A stretch of DNA of 64,000 nt from Rhyacichthys aspro (Eukaryota > Chordata > Actinopteri > Gobiiformes > Rhyacichthyidae), in contig CM072159.1 in NCBI GenBank assembly GCA_036850595.1, positions 610,328 through 674,327 on the forward strand, written 5' to 3'. Below the pieces are notes generated by a model, which had not been told where the DNA came from, ran no database searches, and saw nothing but the letters and a program-made list of their open reading frames with translations. The position numbers and the translations under genes were made by a program. Shown here piece after piece: positions 20,129 through 31,424 of this stretch; position 1 is the stretch's first letter, and each line of letters opens with the position of its first letter.

Positions 20129-21762
20129 CGGAGAGTCACGACCAACTTCATGAACGAATGAGGAAGTTAATGAAGGATCAGGCGGCGGAAATGGCAGATA
20201 AAGAACACCAAATTCATCACTTAAGAACCCAACTGGCCGCTGGTGAGACTGACTCCAACGACCCAGACTATAGACCCCCACCGGCACAGACAGAAATAGC
20301 AGAAAAGTGGTTAAGAGCAACAGACACTGTATTTGATACACCAGCCCAAATTCAGTATGACAAAAAGGAGGAAGCGGCTAAATCAAAACCCGAATTTATG
20401 GGAGCCGAACCCAAAACATATATTGACACAAAGGAGGAAGCGGTTAAATCAAAACCCGAATTTGTGAGAATTCAACCCAAAACACATATGTATAGAGAAG
20501 ACGCAGACCCCTGTGGGGGTCAAACCACTTCCTCACTGCTGTATCCCGACAACTCACAATTGTTCACACTGGACCAATGGTTTCCCTCAACACTACAAGA
20601 CACACAACATTCAAGCTCACAACACTATGGGTGGGAACAGATTGCATATGAACAACGTCCAGTGGGAGGCAGAGAAACGGGTCGTCCTGGGGGCTTCCAT
20701 CAGATGCCTCTGGTGGGGGCTCCGGGACGCAAACATTACAAACCATTTTCACTGACAGACATGCAACATGTGAAGGACAGTTTGCCCCCTCTGGCGGAGG
20801 GAGGTGCAAAGTGGATCTTCAAAATGACTGCATTGTTTAATGGACTGGACTTGACTGTAGCTGACGCCTGCAGAGTTATAGCCGCTTGTTGTACACATGC
20901 CGATTGTGCTGGTGTGCTGGCTAGGGCCAACATACAACGTTATGCACGTGAAGCCCCCCTGGCTTGTGCAGCTGAGGCGCTGTTTGGCGCCGTAAGACAA
21001 CAGTTCCCCACACCATTGACTGCAATGCCCACTGTGTTTCCTTTCACTGACGGGACGGACCCACTGACATATTATGCTGACGCAGTACAGTCCTGGATCA
21101 CACACACTGGTAACAACCCTGCACACATGGACACTGCATTCATGACTAAAGCTTTTAGAAATGCAATTGTGACTGGACTTCCTTCTTCTGTCGCCACAGC
21201 TTTAGAAGACGACCCAGACACTTTTGTTTGTGACGAAACACGATTCAAACACCTCCTGCAACACAGACTCACAAGACATAACAAACAAGTTAAAGCACAT
21301 GACTTAGACGTGACAACAATGCAAAACCAACTGGTTAAACTCCAACTCTCTGAAGCCAGAGAAAAAGTAAATGACAAAAAGAAAGAAGAGAAAAATCAAA
21401 ACACAGGGTCTCAAAATCAACCCCAAAATCAGGGAATTTATTGGCAGAGTGGATCAAATGGATGAGGTAGAGGAAATTGGGGTGGTAACAATAGTTACAG
21501 GGGAAATAACAGACAGAGGCACCAGGAGGGACCTCCCAGGGGTGGGGCATGCTTTCTGTGCGGGGACTCAGGCCATTGGGCAAAACAATGCCCCCTAAAT
21601 CGTCAGAACCAGGAAAACTACGGACCACAAGGTGGACACAGGGGTGGTCCGGCCCAGAGAGGGTTCAACAATGGCCCTCGAGGTGGAGGCAGAGCTCGAC
21701 CCTGGCAGATGGGGGTTAATGGTGGACAATATCCTGCTAGACAGTGGGACCAAGACTTTGAA
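20098..21762 (+). pseudogene. ERV gag, capsid and nucleocapsid part (second frame)
   Basis: The frame is open from 20098 to a UAG at 21763-21765 except for one in-frame TGA at 21463-21465. A coiled-coil-like start is followed by a duplicated motif (KEEAxKSKPEFxxxxPKT at about 20366-20480). Next come a capsid-like region (about 20745-21300), a charged Lys/Glu stretch, and a Gly/Arg/Asn-rich nucleocapsid with one zinc knuckle CxxCxxxxHxxxxC near 21552-21590. The protein would build the particle and bind genomic RNA. The TGA precedes the knuckle and would remove nucleocapsid and pol from the product unless read through. Confidence 0.85.
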
Positions 21763-21765
21763 TAG
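21763..21765 (+). promoter_or_regulatory. gag-pol UAG stop in frame with pol
   Basis: The gag frame ends TTTGAA-TAG-GGG and the same frame continues open into protease. An amber stop followed by a purine and in-frame pol is the arrangement used for stop readthrough in gammaretroviruses. Whether a downstream pseudoknot exists was not computed. Confidence 0.75.
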
Positions 21766-24582
21766 GGGTGCCCAGAGGGACCAGGTGATGGCTCGGCAGA
21801 ACCATTACTTCCAGCAAAAGTCGCTGACAGGAGACTGCTGATGTTGGCGGACTCGGGAGCCACTTTCTCATCCGTCTGCATTCCTCTGCCGCCGTCAGCT
21901 CTCTCCCAACGCTCCATGCGGCTGACTGGTTTCTCGGGTCAACTCCAACATCTGCCATTCACCATACCCCTACACACTGAACTGGCCGGCTATAAGTTCC
22001 TCCACCAGTTCATACACTCCCCGGACACTCCTGTAAATCTCCTCGGACGTGACATTCTTCTGAAAACTGGTGCGACAATCCTGTTTGATAACAATGGAAT
22101 AACAGTGACATTTCCGAACAAAGTCCGATATGCCTGTAATATCACCCTTTGTGGAGACGAGGGACAGTGGTTGGTGCGGTCTGAGGTTCCCCCAGAGACT
22201 GCTGACATATACTGGTGTGCCCTGTCCCCTGAGAGTCCTTCCTCACACGGTGTTTTTTCGGTCTATTTAATCTGGAAAAATTTCATCCAAACTTTGGGTG
22301 ACTATAATCCTCCAATTGATCCATTACATTGTACATTGTTTTACGACAGAAATCAGACTGTTGTTTATGCTGAGATGTTTAGGTCAATTGAGGGTGAAAA
22401 CTGGGAACTAACCTCTTCTGTCATTTATGTTGGTCCAGAAGGTGTTGCAGCTGACTGTGAGTTGACTCCTGAACAGCTACCGTGGTACTGGATGGGAGAC
22501 ACCTCGGTTCCGCACATCTCTCTGGCCCTGGGACCTGGTCATGAGGCGAGAGAGCTCGGCCCCATGGTCAGACGGCTGAGTGGAGAGACAGACTGGACTA
22601 GCACGACTACACCTGACGTTATGTATAGTCCATCACAGAAATCACATCGTATCACTTTCACCCAACAAACACATGACCTGTCAGTTCTAGAACATCATGT
22701 AGTGTCTAGAGACCACGGACGTGAACTCACAGACCATGAACGGACTGCAGACATTTTGACAGAAATACCTGACTCACTATGGACTTCCTCTCCTTTTGAT
22801 GTGGGTAACTGTTCAGCAATATCTCCAATTGTAATTGAACTAACCTCTTCTATTCCCATTTACAAGCCTCAGTATCCTTGGCCTGAGGCAGCAGACCAGG
22901 GCATGGAAGACACCATCTCGGGGTTATGGGACGCTGGAGTCTTGGAAGAATCAACTTCTCCATATAATACTCCGTTAAGACCTGTACCCAAAGCGGACGG
23001 TGAGACTTACAGAATGGCTCATGACTTGAGAGCCATCAATGACGTGACAAAGACTCCACTTCTGGCTGTACCTGACCCTCATAGATGTCTGACTACTTTA
23101 GGCCCTGACTTGAAATGGTTTACTGTGATTGACTTGGCAAATGCATTTTTCTGTCTTCCACTGGCTCCTGAATCAAGACCATTCTTCGCATTTAGGTACA
23201 AGGGTTGCAAGTTGCAGTACACACGGCTACCACAAGGCTTTAAAAACAGCCCAGGTATTTTCAATCAGACACTTCTGCACATGTTGTCGTCGTTTGATAT
23301 TGTTCCAGGTTGCAAACTGGTGCAATATGTGGATGACCTCCTCATTGCTGCTCCTGACGCTGACTCCTGTCTCCAGGTAACAAAACACCTCCTCATACGT
23401 CTACATGAATTTGGGTTCAAGGTTTCCAGAAAGAAGCTTCAATGCTGCAGAACCACTGTGACATTCCTGGGCAGACGTCTCTCTGCTCATGGTTTGTCTA
23501 TGTCTCTGGAGCATCGATCTTCTATCCTGCATCACAAAAGACCGGAGACTGTAAGAGAAATGTTGTCATTTCTAGGTCTCTGTGGGTACAGCAGGAACTT
23601 CGTTCCTGACTTTTTGATAAAAACATCACTTTTGAGAAACCTCGCTAAAGAACAGGGTTTTAAAAATTTCTCTGCCCAACTGACTTGGACTTCTGACCAT
23701 GACGCAATGTTCAGGACTCTTGTGCAAGACATGTCCGCAGCCTCTACACTGGCATCGCCTGATTACACTCAGGATTTCCACCTGGACATCTCCTGCAAGG
23801 ATGGACTCGTGCACGGCTGTCTCTATCAGAAAGAACATGGACACAGACGAATCCTCATGTACGCGAGTGCATCACTGGACAACGTCGAACTGAGACAGCC
23901 TCCATGTACTCAACACGCGGCTGGTCTGGCTAGACTGGTCGACAGAACTGCACATCTTGTTATGGGGTACCCCTTAATCATACACACTGACCATAGTGTT
24001 TCATCCTTTATTTTGTCCTCAGCTTTCACTATGTCCGCTCTTAGACAGGAAAAACTTCTCAGAGTCCTCACTGCCCCCAACATCACCTACACACACGCCA
24101 CGACCAATGTGGCAGATCACATGTCAACAGGTCCGCATGAATGTGCTTTTGAAGTGGCAAAAACTTCTCTGATTCGGCCCGATTTACTCACTGTTCCTAT
24201 CACTGACAGTGTTTGGAAATTCTCTGATGGTTGTTGCTGGAGAGACAGTTCTGGTTTCCTCCATGCAGCGGCCGCATTTGTGACCCGCACTCCTAACCCT
24301 GATGGTTTTACTTTCCCAGGTACAGGTGTTCTCCTGAAAGGCTCCCATCTCTCCGCTCAAGCCGCTGAAATCTATGCTCTCTGTATGACACTTGAAGACT
24401 CTGTTGGTTGCTCTGTGACTGTTTTCACTGATTCCGCTTATGCTTATGCAGCAGCTACTGTTAATCTTGCAGAATGGAAGCGCAATGACTTGGAAAGTTG
24501 CCATCATTTCCTTCTTTACAGCTATCGGCATTGTGCTGCTTGTTCTCTTTCTGCTTGTTTGTTGCTGTATTCCATGTTTTAG
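21766..24582 (+). pseudogene. ERV pro-pol: protease, reverse transcriptase, RNase H, 3'-deleted
   Basis: Open to TAG 24580-24582. The protease has the active-site triad in LADSGATFSS (about 21844) and the second conserved segment LLGRDIL (about 22040). The RT has AHDLRAIND, TVIDLANAFFCLPL, LPQGFKNSPGIFNQ and the catalytic YVDD (about 23326), then the FLGLCGYSRNFVPDF connection segment. RNase H shows FSDGCCW, AEIYAL and FTDSAYA (about 24427). After about 24455 the homology ends and the frame runs through env-tail DNA in the wrong frame to the stop. The whole integrase is absent. The enzyme would copy viral RNA into DNA but could not integrate it. Confidence 0.9.
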
Positions 24583-24703
24583 AGTTCTCCTGTCTCGCAT
24601 GATTACTTCCCTCATGCCTAAGGGCAACTATGCTGTTATTCTGACCCCGACACCTGAGGAAGGTGAGCCTCTGGACGGGTCTTACTTGACCGCTCTGGCG
24701 TAA
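24467..24703 (+). pseudogene. ERV env, transmembrane anchor and cytoplasmic tail only
   Basis: In the frame ending TAA 24701-24703 there is a membrane-spanning segment (IISFFTAIGIVLLVLFLLVC), a Cys-rich juxtamembrane CCCIPC and a tail of about 45 residues with a tyrosine near its middle and near its end. This is the C-terminus of a retroviral transmembrane subunit. The surface subunit, fusion peptide and ectodomain are missing: deletion joins RNase H directly to this anchor. Not functional for entry. Confidence 0.85.
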
Positions 24704-24898
24704 ATGATGTTTTATGTTTTCTTTTGCCTTTTATATTTTATATTTTATATTTTATATCTACGTGTTGGTAATTTTATGTTTGAACTTAGAGGTTTAGTTG
24801 TTTGGTTTACTCTTGGTTTAGGTTTTGTTTTCGGGGATTTTGATATATTGTTTTACTTCTACTTACATTTTGGTTGTGTTCTAGTTTCACTAGAACAT
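24704..24898 (+). other. ERV 3' untranslated stretch
   Basis: T-rich sequence with a four-copy TTTTATAT-like repeat near 24728-24760, between the env tail and the polypurine tract. A 68-codon frame here is hydrophobic only through T-richness. Confidence 0.6.
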
Positions 24899-24907
24899 GA
24901 GGGGGAA
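24899..24907 (+). promoter_or_regulatory. ERV polypurine tract
   Basis: GAGGGGGAA lies immediately before the 3' LTR and would prime plus-strand DNA synthesis. Confidence 0.9.
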
Positions 24908-25462
24908 TGAAGGGATATATACATTAGAATGAAGGGACATATACATTAATACTATGTTTTATAACAGCTTATTTTATTACAAGTTTTACATTAATACATT
25001 GTGCTAAAAACTGTGTAGGCGTCCACTAGTAGTGGCGTGATATTGTACAACATGCTTTGTTCCTCTGTTCAGGGAGTGTATCAGACCACAATGCTCAAGG
25101 CCACACCAACGGCCTTCTGGAAAGATACTATTGGAAGAGAAATGACCACTGGAAAAGTACCACACTGGAAAAATACTGACCACTGGGCCAATCACGAAGA
25201 GACACGCTTGTTTAATGCTAAAAAATAACAGCCCATCTCTAAGGTGGAGCTTAGATAAGGTGTACCATAAAAATCTGTATTCCATGATTTTCTTTTGTTC
25301 TTCCTTGTGCCTTTTGTTTGTACTGGTTGAACCCTGCAGCTGTAGAACATTGTAAAAGGGCAATACAATTTTTGGACGCAAATCTCTTGATTCCTGGTCT
25401 TCTTTTCCGATCTCAACTGAACACGCACAGCTGCTCTGGGCACTGAAAGCAGGTGCCTAACA
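24908..25462 (+). repeat. ERV 3' LTR (555 bp)
   Basis: Same sequence as the 5' LTR apart from one missing C (CTAAAAAATAAC here, CTAAAACAATAAC in the 5' LTR). Ends GTGCCTAACA and is followed by CAATACTTG. Confidence 0.95.
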
Positions 25463-25626
25463 CAATACTTGAACTAACTCCTTGCGATGTGGATTTCCCA
25501 TCCACCCTCTCAGTCCCACCGCCGACGGCCGTGCAAAGAGCACAGCCCCCAGCAGCCGGCACGGAAGAAAGAGGAAACGGGGCAGAAGGAAAGTTGGCGG
25601 GCTAAGGGGCCAGGCTTGGTTGAAAT
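25463..25626 (+). other. Unassigned flank of the ERV, possibly LINE-like
   Basis: One frame contains SSRHGRKRKRGRRKVGGLRG, which resembles the basic start of the ORF2 of some fish LINEs. This is weak. It does not match the Gypsy sequence on the other side of the ERV, so the ERV insertion site cannot be reconstructed. Confidence 0.25.
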
Positions 25627-26182
25627 TTTAAAAAACCCCCCCCCCCCCGGGGGGGGCCCCCCCCAGGGGGGTTTTCCCCCAAAAACCCCCCCCCCCCCGG
25701 GCGCCGGGGGGGGGGGGGGGACCCCCCCCCCCCGGGGGGGGGGGGCGGGGGGGGGGGGCCGGGGCGGGGGCGCCCCCCCCCCCCCCCCCCCCGTGGGGGG
25801 GGGGGGGGGGGGGGGGGGGAGGGCCCCCCCCCCCGGGCCCGGGGGGGGGGGGGGGGGGCCCCCCCCCCCCCCCCCCACCGGATCCCCAACACAAAAAACA
25901 CCCCACCCCCCCCACCCCACCCCCCCCCCCACCCCCCCCCCCCCCCCCCACACCCCCCCCCCCCACCCCCCCCCCCCAAAAAAAACAAATCAGAGGGGGG
26001 GGGGAAAAAATTTTTTTCCCACCCCCCCCCCCCCCCCCCTCTTTCTTTTTCCGGCCTGGGGGGGGGGGGCCCCCCCCCCCCCCGGGGGCGGGGGCCCCCC
26101 CCCCCCCGCCGGGGGGGGGGGGCCGCCCCCCCCCGCGCGGGCCGCCCCCGGGGCCCCCCCCCCCCCCCGCCCGCGGGGCCCC

Positions 26183-26215
<33 letters not shown>

Positions 26216-26217
26216 CG

Positions 26218-26284
<67 letters not shown>

Positions 26285-26313
26285 ACAACCCCCCCGGGGG
26301 GGGAAAAAGGGCG

Positions 26314-26352
<39 letters not shown>

Positions 26353-26492
26353 CCGCCGCCGCGGCCTGGGAGGGCAGGGGGGGGGGGGGGGGGGGGGGGG
26401 TCCCCCCGGGGGGGCCCCGCCCCCCCCCCCCCCCCCCGGGGGCGCCCCCCCCCGGGGGGGGACCCGGGGGGGGGCGGGGGGGGGGGGGGGCC
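25627..26492. other. 866-bp block of C and G homopolymers
   Basis: Almost the whole block is alternating runs of C and G, one C run exceeding 60 bases, with small islands of A or T. Gypsy sequence begins cleanly after it. It is not credible as natural DNA of this complexity and is probably gap filling or failed consensus. The Pro- and Gly-rich frames on both strands are meaningless. Confidence 0.85.
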
Positions 26493-28147
26493 TATGGAAC
26501 GTGTTGCCCTGGACATTATGGGACCACTAAATGAGACAGATCGCAGAAACTGCTATGTGCTGGTGATACAAGACTACTTCACGAAGTGGACTGAAGCCTT
26601 TCCTCTCCCAGATGAACGAGCAGTGACCGTTGCTGAGGTCGTTGCATCGGAGTGGGTGTGCCGCTACGGTATACCTCAAGCAATGCAATTTCGAATCTGA
26701 GGTGTTCTAGGGGGTGTGCAATTTGTTCGGAATAGACAAAACTCACACAAAGTCATTCAGACTCCAGTCAGGCGGCCAGGTCGAATGCTTTAATGCCACG
26801 CTCCAGAAGATCTTGGCCTCCACAGCAGAATGTTGCCATTGGGACTGGGACTTGATGATCCCATATGTTGTCATGGCCTACAGGGCAACCAAGCACAGTG
26901 CGACAGGATTCACCCCAAACTTTATGATGTTTGGCCGAGAACTAAGCGAACCAGTGGACCTTGTCGCAGGTCTGCCTCCCGATCCAGACAACCAGCCCTC
27001 AGCCCCAGAGTATGTACAGCAGATGCGCAAGCGGTTGGAGCTGGCTCACCTCATCACCAGAGAAGCCCTTGGTGAGTTGGTCACACGTGCGAAAAGACAA
27101 TACGACAAGAACTGTTGCCACACCCAGTAAGATTGGAGATCCTGTGTGGTATCTCATAAAAGGGACACGTCACGTTAAGAGCAGAGTCAAGAAGTTCCTC
27201 CTGTCATACGAAGGGCCATTCTTTGTTCTCGGACAACTGGACAACCTAGTTTACCGGATCCAGAAGAGCCCAAGATCCAGAGTGAAAGTCGTCCACCATG
27301 ACCAGCTAAAGCATTACCGCAGTCGTGAGCCCCAGGACAACACCTGGGTCCTGAACCAAGTTTGACATTGGACGCCTATGGAGATCCCACCACCGGCCTT
27401 GGAGGAGGACCTAGCAGACAGTGATCTGGGTCTGCACGGCCTGTTCTCCACTACAACCGGTGATGGCCCCAGGTCCTCTGAGCCATCTGCCCCAGCTGCA
27501 GCTGATCCCACTCCAGTTGTGCTTGTCCCATCCTCCCCTTCCCATGTAGACCGTGAGAATGGTGGGGGTGCGGTGGGTGAGCCACACTATCTGGGCCAGC
27601 AGGTTCACCGACCAAGGCGGCAGCGTGGAGCACCAGACCAGTATGGTGTGTGGGTCACGTAGTTTGATTCATCTACCATGGACAGTTCCAAGTACGACTA
27701 GAGACTCAGTTCAAGTTTCAAGGCATTCCCCTACAGTGTTAGCTAAAATTGTTTAACAAAGCTATATTTTTCACTGTTCACATGTTTATATATAACAAAG
27801 ATAGCTGAGGAGACAATGGGTTTATCCACATGCATTTGTACTGGTGTATTTGCTTTTCCTAAAACTAGGGATCAGATAGTGTTTTTTCCGGTCGCCTCAT
27901 AATGATTACCACAGTGTAATTTCTTTTCTACTTTATAGCACTCCTTATGCTTTATTTTGCACAATCAATGTACACCTTGAATGAGCTAATTTTGTCTCTG
28001 AGATGCATTATTTGACACTATACTTTGCCTCATATGTGTAGTAATGGTTGACACAGCTATCTCTCGATTTATAGGGATTGTGTACCAGTTTTATGCATTG
28101 CTATGCTGGAGTGGAATTAATGCTAATTGCCATCCAGAGTGGGGGTA
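26493..28147 (+). mobile_element. Ty3/Gypsy retrotransposon, right part (integrase to polypurine tract)
   Basis: Continues the element seen at 15.69-17.36 kb, missing the middle of pol. It contains the integrase core, integrase C-terminal domain, a Pro-rich tail, about 480 bp of non-coding 3' sequence and a polypurine-like GAGTGGGGGTAG just before 28148. Confidence 0.85.
26494..27662 (+). pseudogene. Gypsy integrase, broken, with C-terminal tail
   Basis: The core begins ERVALDIMGPL (first catalytic Asp in ALDIMG) and FTKWTEAFPLPDE. The region around the second catalytic Asp is lost by a small deletion near 26690, followed by a stop at 26698-26700 and a frame change. The frame resumes with GIDKTHTKSF, QSGGQVECFNATLQKIL (catalytic Glu in QVE) and AYRATKHSATGFTPNFMMFG. 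A stop at 27128-27130 is followed by a frame with YEGPFFVLGQLDNLVYRIQ and KVVHHDQLKHYR, the chromodomain-like C-terminal fold. The last frame (27378-27662) is Pro/Ser-rich and ends RPRRQRGAPDQYGVWVT, as in related fish elements. The protein would insert element DNA into the genome; this copy cannot. Confidence 0.85.
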
Positions 28148-28519
28148 GTGTTGCAGGAATTGTGTTTGTATGTGATAGGGAGCTCAGTGCGTGGTGTGTA
28201 TGTGATGTGTGTGTCAGCATGCGCGTAGCTGGTGCGCACTGCTCTACCTGGGTCCGTGTAGCGGATGTGGGTGTGTCAGTATGCAGCAGACGGCGACCAA
28301 GGCAGCTAGTTTTAGCTACGAGCAGGTGGGAATGCATGAGTAAAAAGAACGACAATAAAAGCCACTTTATCAGCAACACTGTGGTGCTTCTGTGCCTCAT
28401 CGCTACTAAAACTCCTTATAGGAGAGTGAAGGGAGTTAACCCCGAAGAGTGCTTCGGCCCTGGAGGATCTCCCCTGTGTCTCCCGACCACAGTCAAGGGA
28501 CTGAGCAGGAAAGGTTAAC
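28148..28519 (+). repeat. Probable Gypsy 3' LTR
   Basis: Begins TGTTGCAGGAATTG after a purine tract and ends AAAGGTTAACA (TG...CA). It has an AATAAA polyadenylation signal near 28353. The 5' LTR is not in the window, so the borders are inferred. Confidence 0.55.
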
Positions 28520-28529
28520 ACTTTACTGA

Positions 28530-31367
28530 CATCTGAGGCATGGCGACCAGCGGTGCTGCTGATGCCGTGACTCTTGTTGACAAGACAGGAAGACAGAGCC
28601 ACATATTGAGGTAATTTGGATTTGTGGCTGATGACAAGGGGAACATCATAGATCCTCAGAAGCTAGTTTGCGAACAATACCATCAAGGTTTTGTTTCAAA
28701 ATGAGGAAACACTTAAAACTTGATAAAACACCTTAAAGACCGACACCCAGATCTTATGAAGGAGTTCAGGCACGTAAGTGTCAAATTCATTTTATATTTA
28801 GAGCTTGTTATGAATATTAAGCCATATTTCAATTTGAATTTTGGATTGAAACAAATGGTTGTTAGCCTATAGTTAATCACTAGCATAACTGCGGCTAATG
28901 CTAATGTAGTTACTAATTAATAATGCATATTAGAATTAAGTTTCTTTTTTAATTATTTAATGCTTCTACAACTTTTATTAAATTAAAAAACAGGGGGGCA
29001 TGATGGTATTTTACCATTTTTTAGTTTAAAACCCCTTTAAAATTAAATATGAACACAGTTTGGATTAAATAAAAGTATAAACACATTTTATCTCCTGCAT
29101 AATTTAGTAACACTTTACATTACGAAACCATTTATTAACATGACTTCATGAATCATCTTATGAGTGAACAATATATGTTTACAGCATAAATTAATTTTAG
29201 TCAATGTTATTTAATACAAACACTTCATCGTTCATGTCAGAAGTATTAGTACATTTTTAAATTAACCCTAAGAGTATTAATTTCTGTAACTATTGTTTGT
29301 CAGATTATGTTATTTAACAAAAGGAATCCTATTGTAAAGTGTTTTTAATAGTACAGTTTTCATCTATGTAACAGTGATATACATTTAATATATGTAATCC
29401 AATCTAAAATTATCATAAAAGCTTATATAATAAGCTGATGTCATTGATCTAATTTTGCATTTGCTTTACTTAAGCATATCATATTTTCCTTTTACAGCTG
29501 AAGACTGAGGAAGATCATGAAACACCCCAGAAAACTGTAAAACAGACAACAGTTACAGATGCTTTTCAGAGACAGCATAAATATGACAAAAACTGTGGCA
29601 TGGATAAGCTGTCCATTTATACTGTTGGAAAATGGGGTTTTCAGCAAATGCTTGGTCACTTCAACGCAAAATTCCAGCTTACAAGCCGAAATTCTTTTAT
29701 GTACACTGAGATACCCTACATCTACAAAGACATAATCCAGCATCTTGGAGAGAAACCGTTTTTACAGCTGCACAACAGATCTTTGGACAAGTAGAATTTC
29801 AGACACTTTCATGTCTGTGACTCTGCAATACATTACTAAATTGTTGGAATTGCAGCGCTATCAAGGCTTCATAAAACGATTTCTGCCTTTACAAGATCAC
29901 CAAAACTTTCACACCAGCTAGCCAAAAAACAGAAAGATCTGTCATCTCCAGACCATGAACTCATTCACGATGAACCCACTCGCTGGAATTCTTCGTACAA
30001 CATGGTGGAACGTTTCTTGGAGCAGCAGCAGGTTGTCTGTGCTGTGCTGGCTGAAGACAGGAAAAAATGGTATCTGATGCCAAAAGACTCAGACATCACA
30101 GTTGTAGAAACTGTCAAAGCACTTCTTGAGCAACTCAGTCCTTTTACAGATGCACTAAGTGGGGAGAAACATACCACTCTGTCCCCAGTCTTGCCATTAC
30201 TCTGGAAGATATTTGAATGTTTCAGTCATCAACAAAGTGACTCTGCATTAGTCCAGGAGATGAAGGAAAAGATAAATGAAAATCTTCAGCATCGCTATAA
30301 TGACCTTGAGCTGCAGCTTCTTTTGAACACTGCAACTTACCTTGAGCCAAGATTTAAGAACAGCTTTGTTTCTCTTATGGATGATTAGAAGCAAAGTCTT
30401 CTGGATGAGGTGAGGAAAATTAGCTATGAAGTGCATCTCAGGTGTCTGGAGAGTCAAGGCAAGTCAGGCTATGAAAAATCCAAAATTGACCTGAAGCAAC
30501 TGCTTTCCACCATACAAGGGGAAAAGAAAGAAAAAGGAGAAGCAACATCCTCAAGTCAAGCACAGTTTTCTGCAAGTGATGAGTTTAACAGGGAGTTCTT
30601 TATGTATGGTCAGATGCCTGAGGTCAGTGCTGAGGAGGATCCACTTTCCTGGTGGAAAACAAATATGGGTACACTACCACAACTATCACAGTTTGCCAGG
30701 AATTATCTGTGCATTGCTGCATCAAGCTGTTCATCTGAAAGGGTTTTCAGTACTGCAGGGTTTATCTTAAGCCCCAGACGCTTAAAACTGACTCAGGAAC
30801 ATGTTGATATGCTAGTGTTCCTTTGAGAAAATCTGGAAATGGAAAAAAAAAGTAGCTTAAGGAAATGTTGGCCATTATAGTTTTAAGCTAGAGTGAGTGA
30901 AAATTGTTCACTTTTTTTTCAATGATTGGAATTTTATTTTGTTGTTATTCAATTACTCCAAATATTTACAATCCTTGAAATACTTGAATTATTTTTGTTT
31001 TAATTTGTAACATTTTAGTTTATAAAGTGTTGCTCAGTCATGGCATAGTTAGTTTAATATAAAAAAAAATGACTTAGTTTAAAAAATTTTGGGTTTTATT
31101 AGGTTTGTATTTTTTATTTTATTTTTTTGTTGTTTTTTATCATATATATTTCTATTATTTTATTTTAACACAATTTTAAATAGCTAATACATGTAAAGAA
31201 TGGCATCGTTTTTTTTTTACATTTTATTTTTTTGGACTTTATTATTAAAAAATAGTGTTTTGTTCAATCAGCATGTTTTTGTGTTTTGCTTTGGTACCGA
31301 AAACTGTAACTTTTCACTGGTATTGGTACCGAATACTGAAATTTTGTTACCGTGACAACACTATCAC
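28530..31367 (+). mobile_element. hAT transposon with BED finger, decayed
   Basis: A BED-finger exon, a transposase exon and a C-terminal dimerisation region follow in order, then AT-rich 3' sequence ending with GGTATTGGTACCGAATACTG and GTGACAAC near 31365. That last motif is one I associate with 3' ends of fish hAT elements. The left terminus was not located. Confidence 0.65.
28540..30826 (+). pseudogene. hAT transposase (ZBED family), broken
   Basis: Exon 1 starts at ATG 28540 and encodes a BED-like finger (FGFVADDKGNIIDPQKLVC, then NLIKHLKDRHPDL) with in-frame stops near 28612, 28701 and 28711. It ends at a good donor, CAC/GTAAGT. Exon 2 begins after ACAG at 29498 (LKTEEDHETPQ, then IYTVGKWGFQQML) and stops at 29792-29794. 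After an internal deletion the frame resumes near 29945 (DEPTRWNSSYNMVERFLEQQ) and runs to a stop at 30386-30388. The next frame ends with the hAT dimerisation motif DPLSWWKTN, LPQLSQFARNYLCI and SSERVFSTAG. The protein would bind element ends and catalyse transposition; multiple stops make it dead. A host ZBED gene is unlikely given these breaks. Confidence 0.85.
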
Positions 31368-31424
31368 AGACCATACCAATCCTTCTCCTCCATCTCACTG
31401 GATATTATCACCCAGTACTGGGAG

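Larger units (their letters stand above)
17571..25462 (+). mobile_element. Endogenous retrovirus, 7.9 kb, two near-identical LTRs, defective
   Basis: Order: 5' LTR, tRNA-Trp-type primer site, 1.2-kb leader with 72-bp repeats, gag in two frames, pro-RT-RNase H, env tail, polypurine tract, 3' LTR. The nucleocapsid has a single CCHC knuckle. A UAG separates gag and pol in the same frame, and the RT has LPQGFKNSP and YVDD motifs. These features resemble gamma/epsilon-type retroviruses. Integrase and nearly all of env are deleted. The LTRs differ by one 1-bp indel, so insertion was recent. No target duplication can be read because the left flank is homopolymer. Confidence 0.93.

Noticed and set aside
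25487..26530. Long Pro- and Gly-rich open frames on both strands (up to about 350 codons)
   Set aside because: They are produced by C and G homopolymer runs and occur in several frames at once; there is no coding signal.
28078..28518. 146-codon frame with Cys/Val-rich sequence
   Set aside because: It covers the Gypsy LTR and its flank; no domain, and the composition follows GT-rich DNA.
28540..30826. A domesticated host ZBED gene
   Set aside because: Several in-frame stops, an internal deletion and frame changes show a dead transposase.
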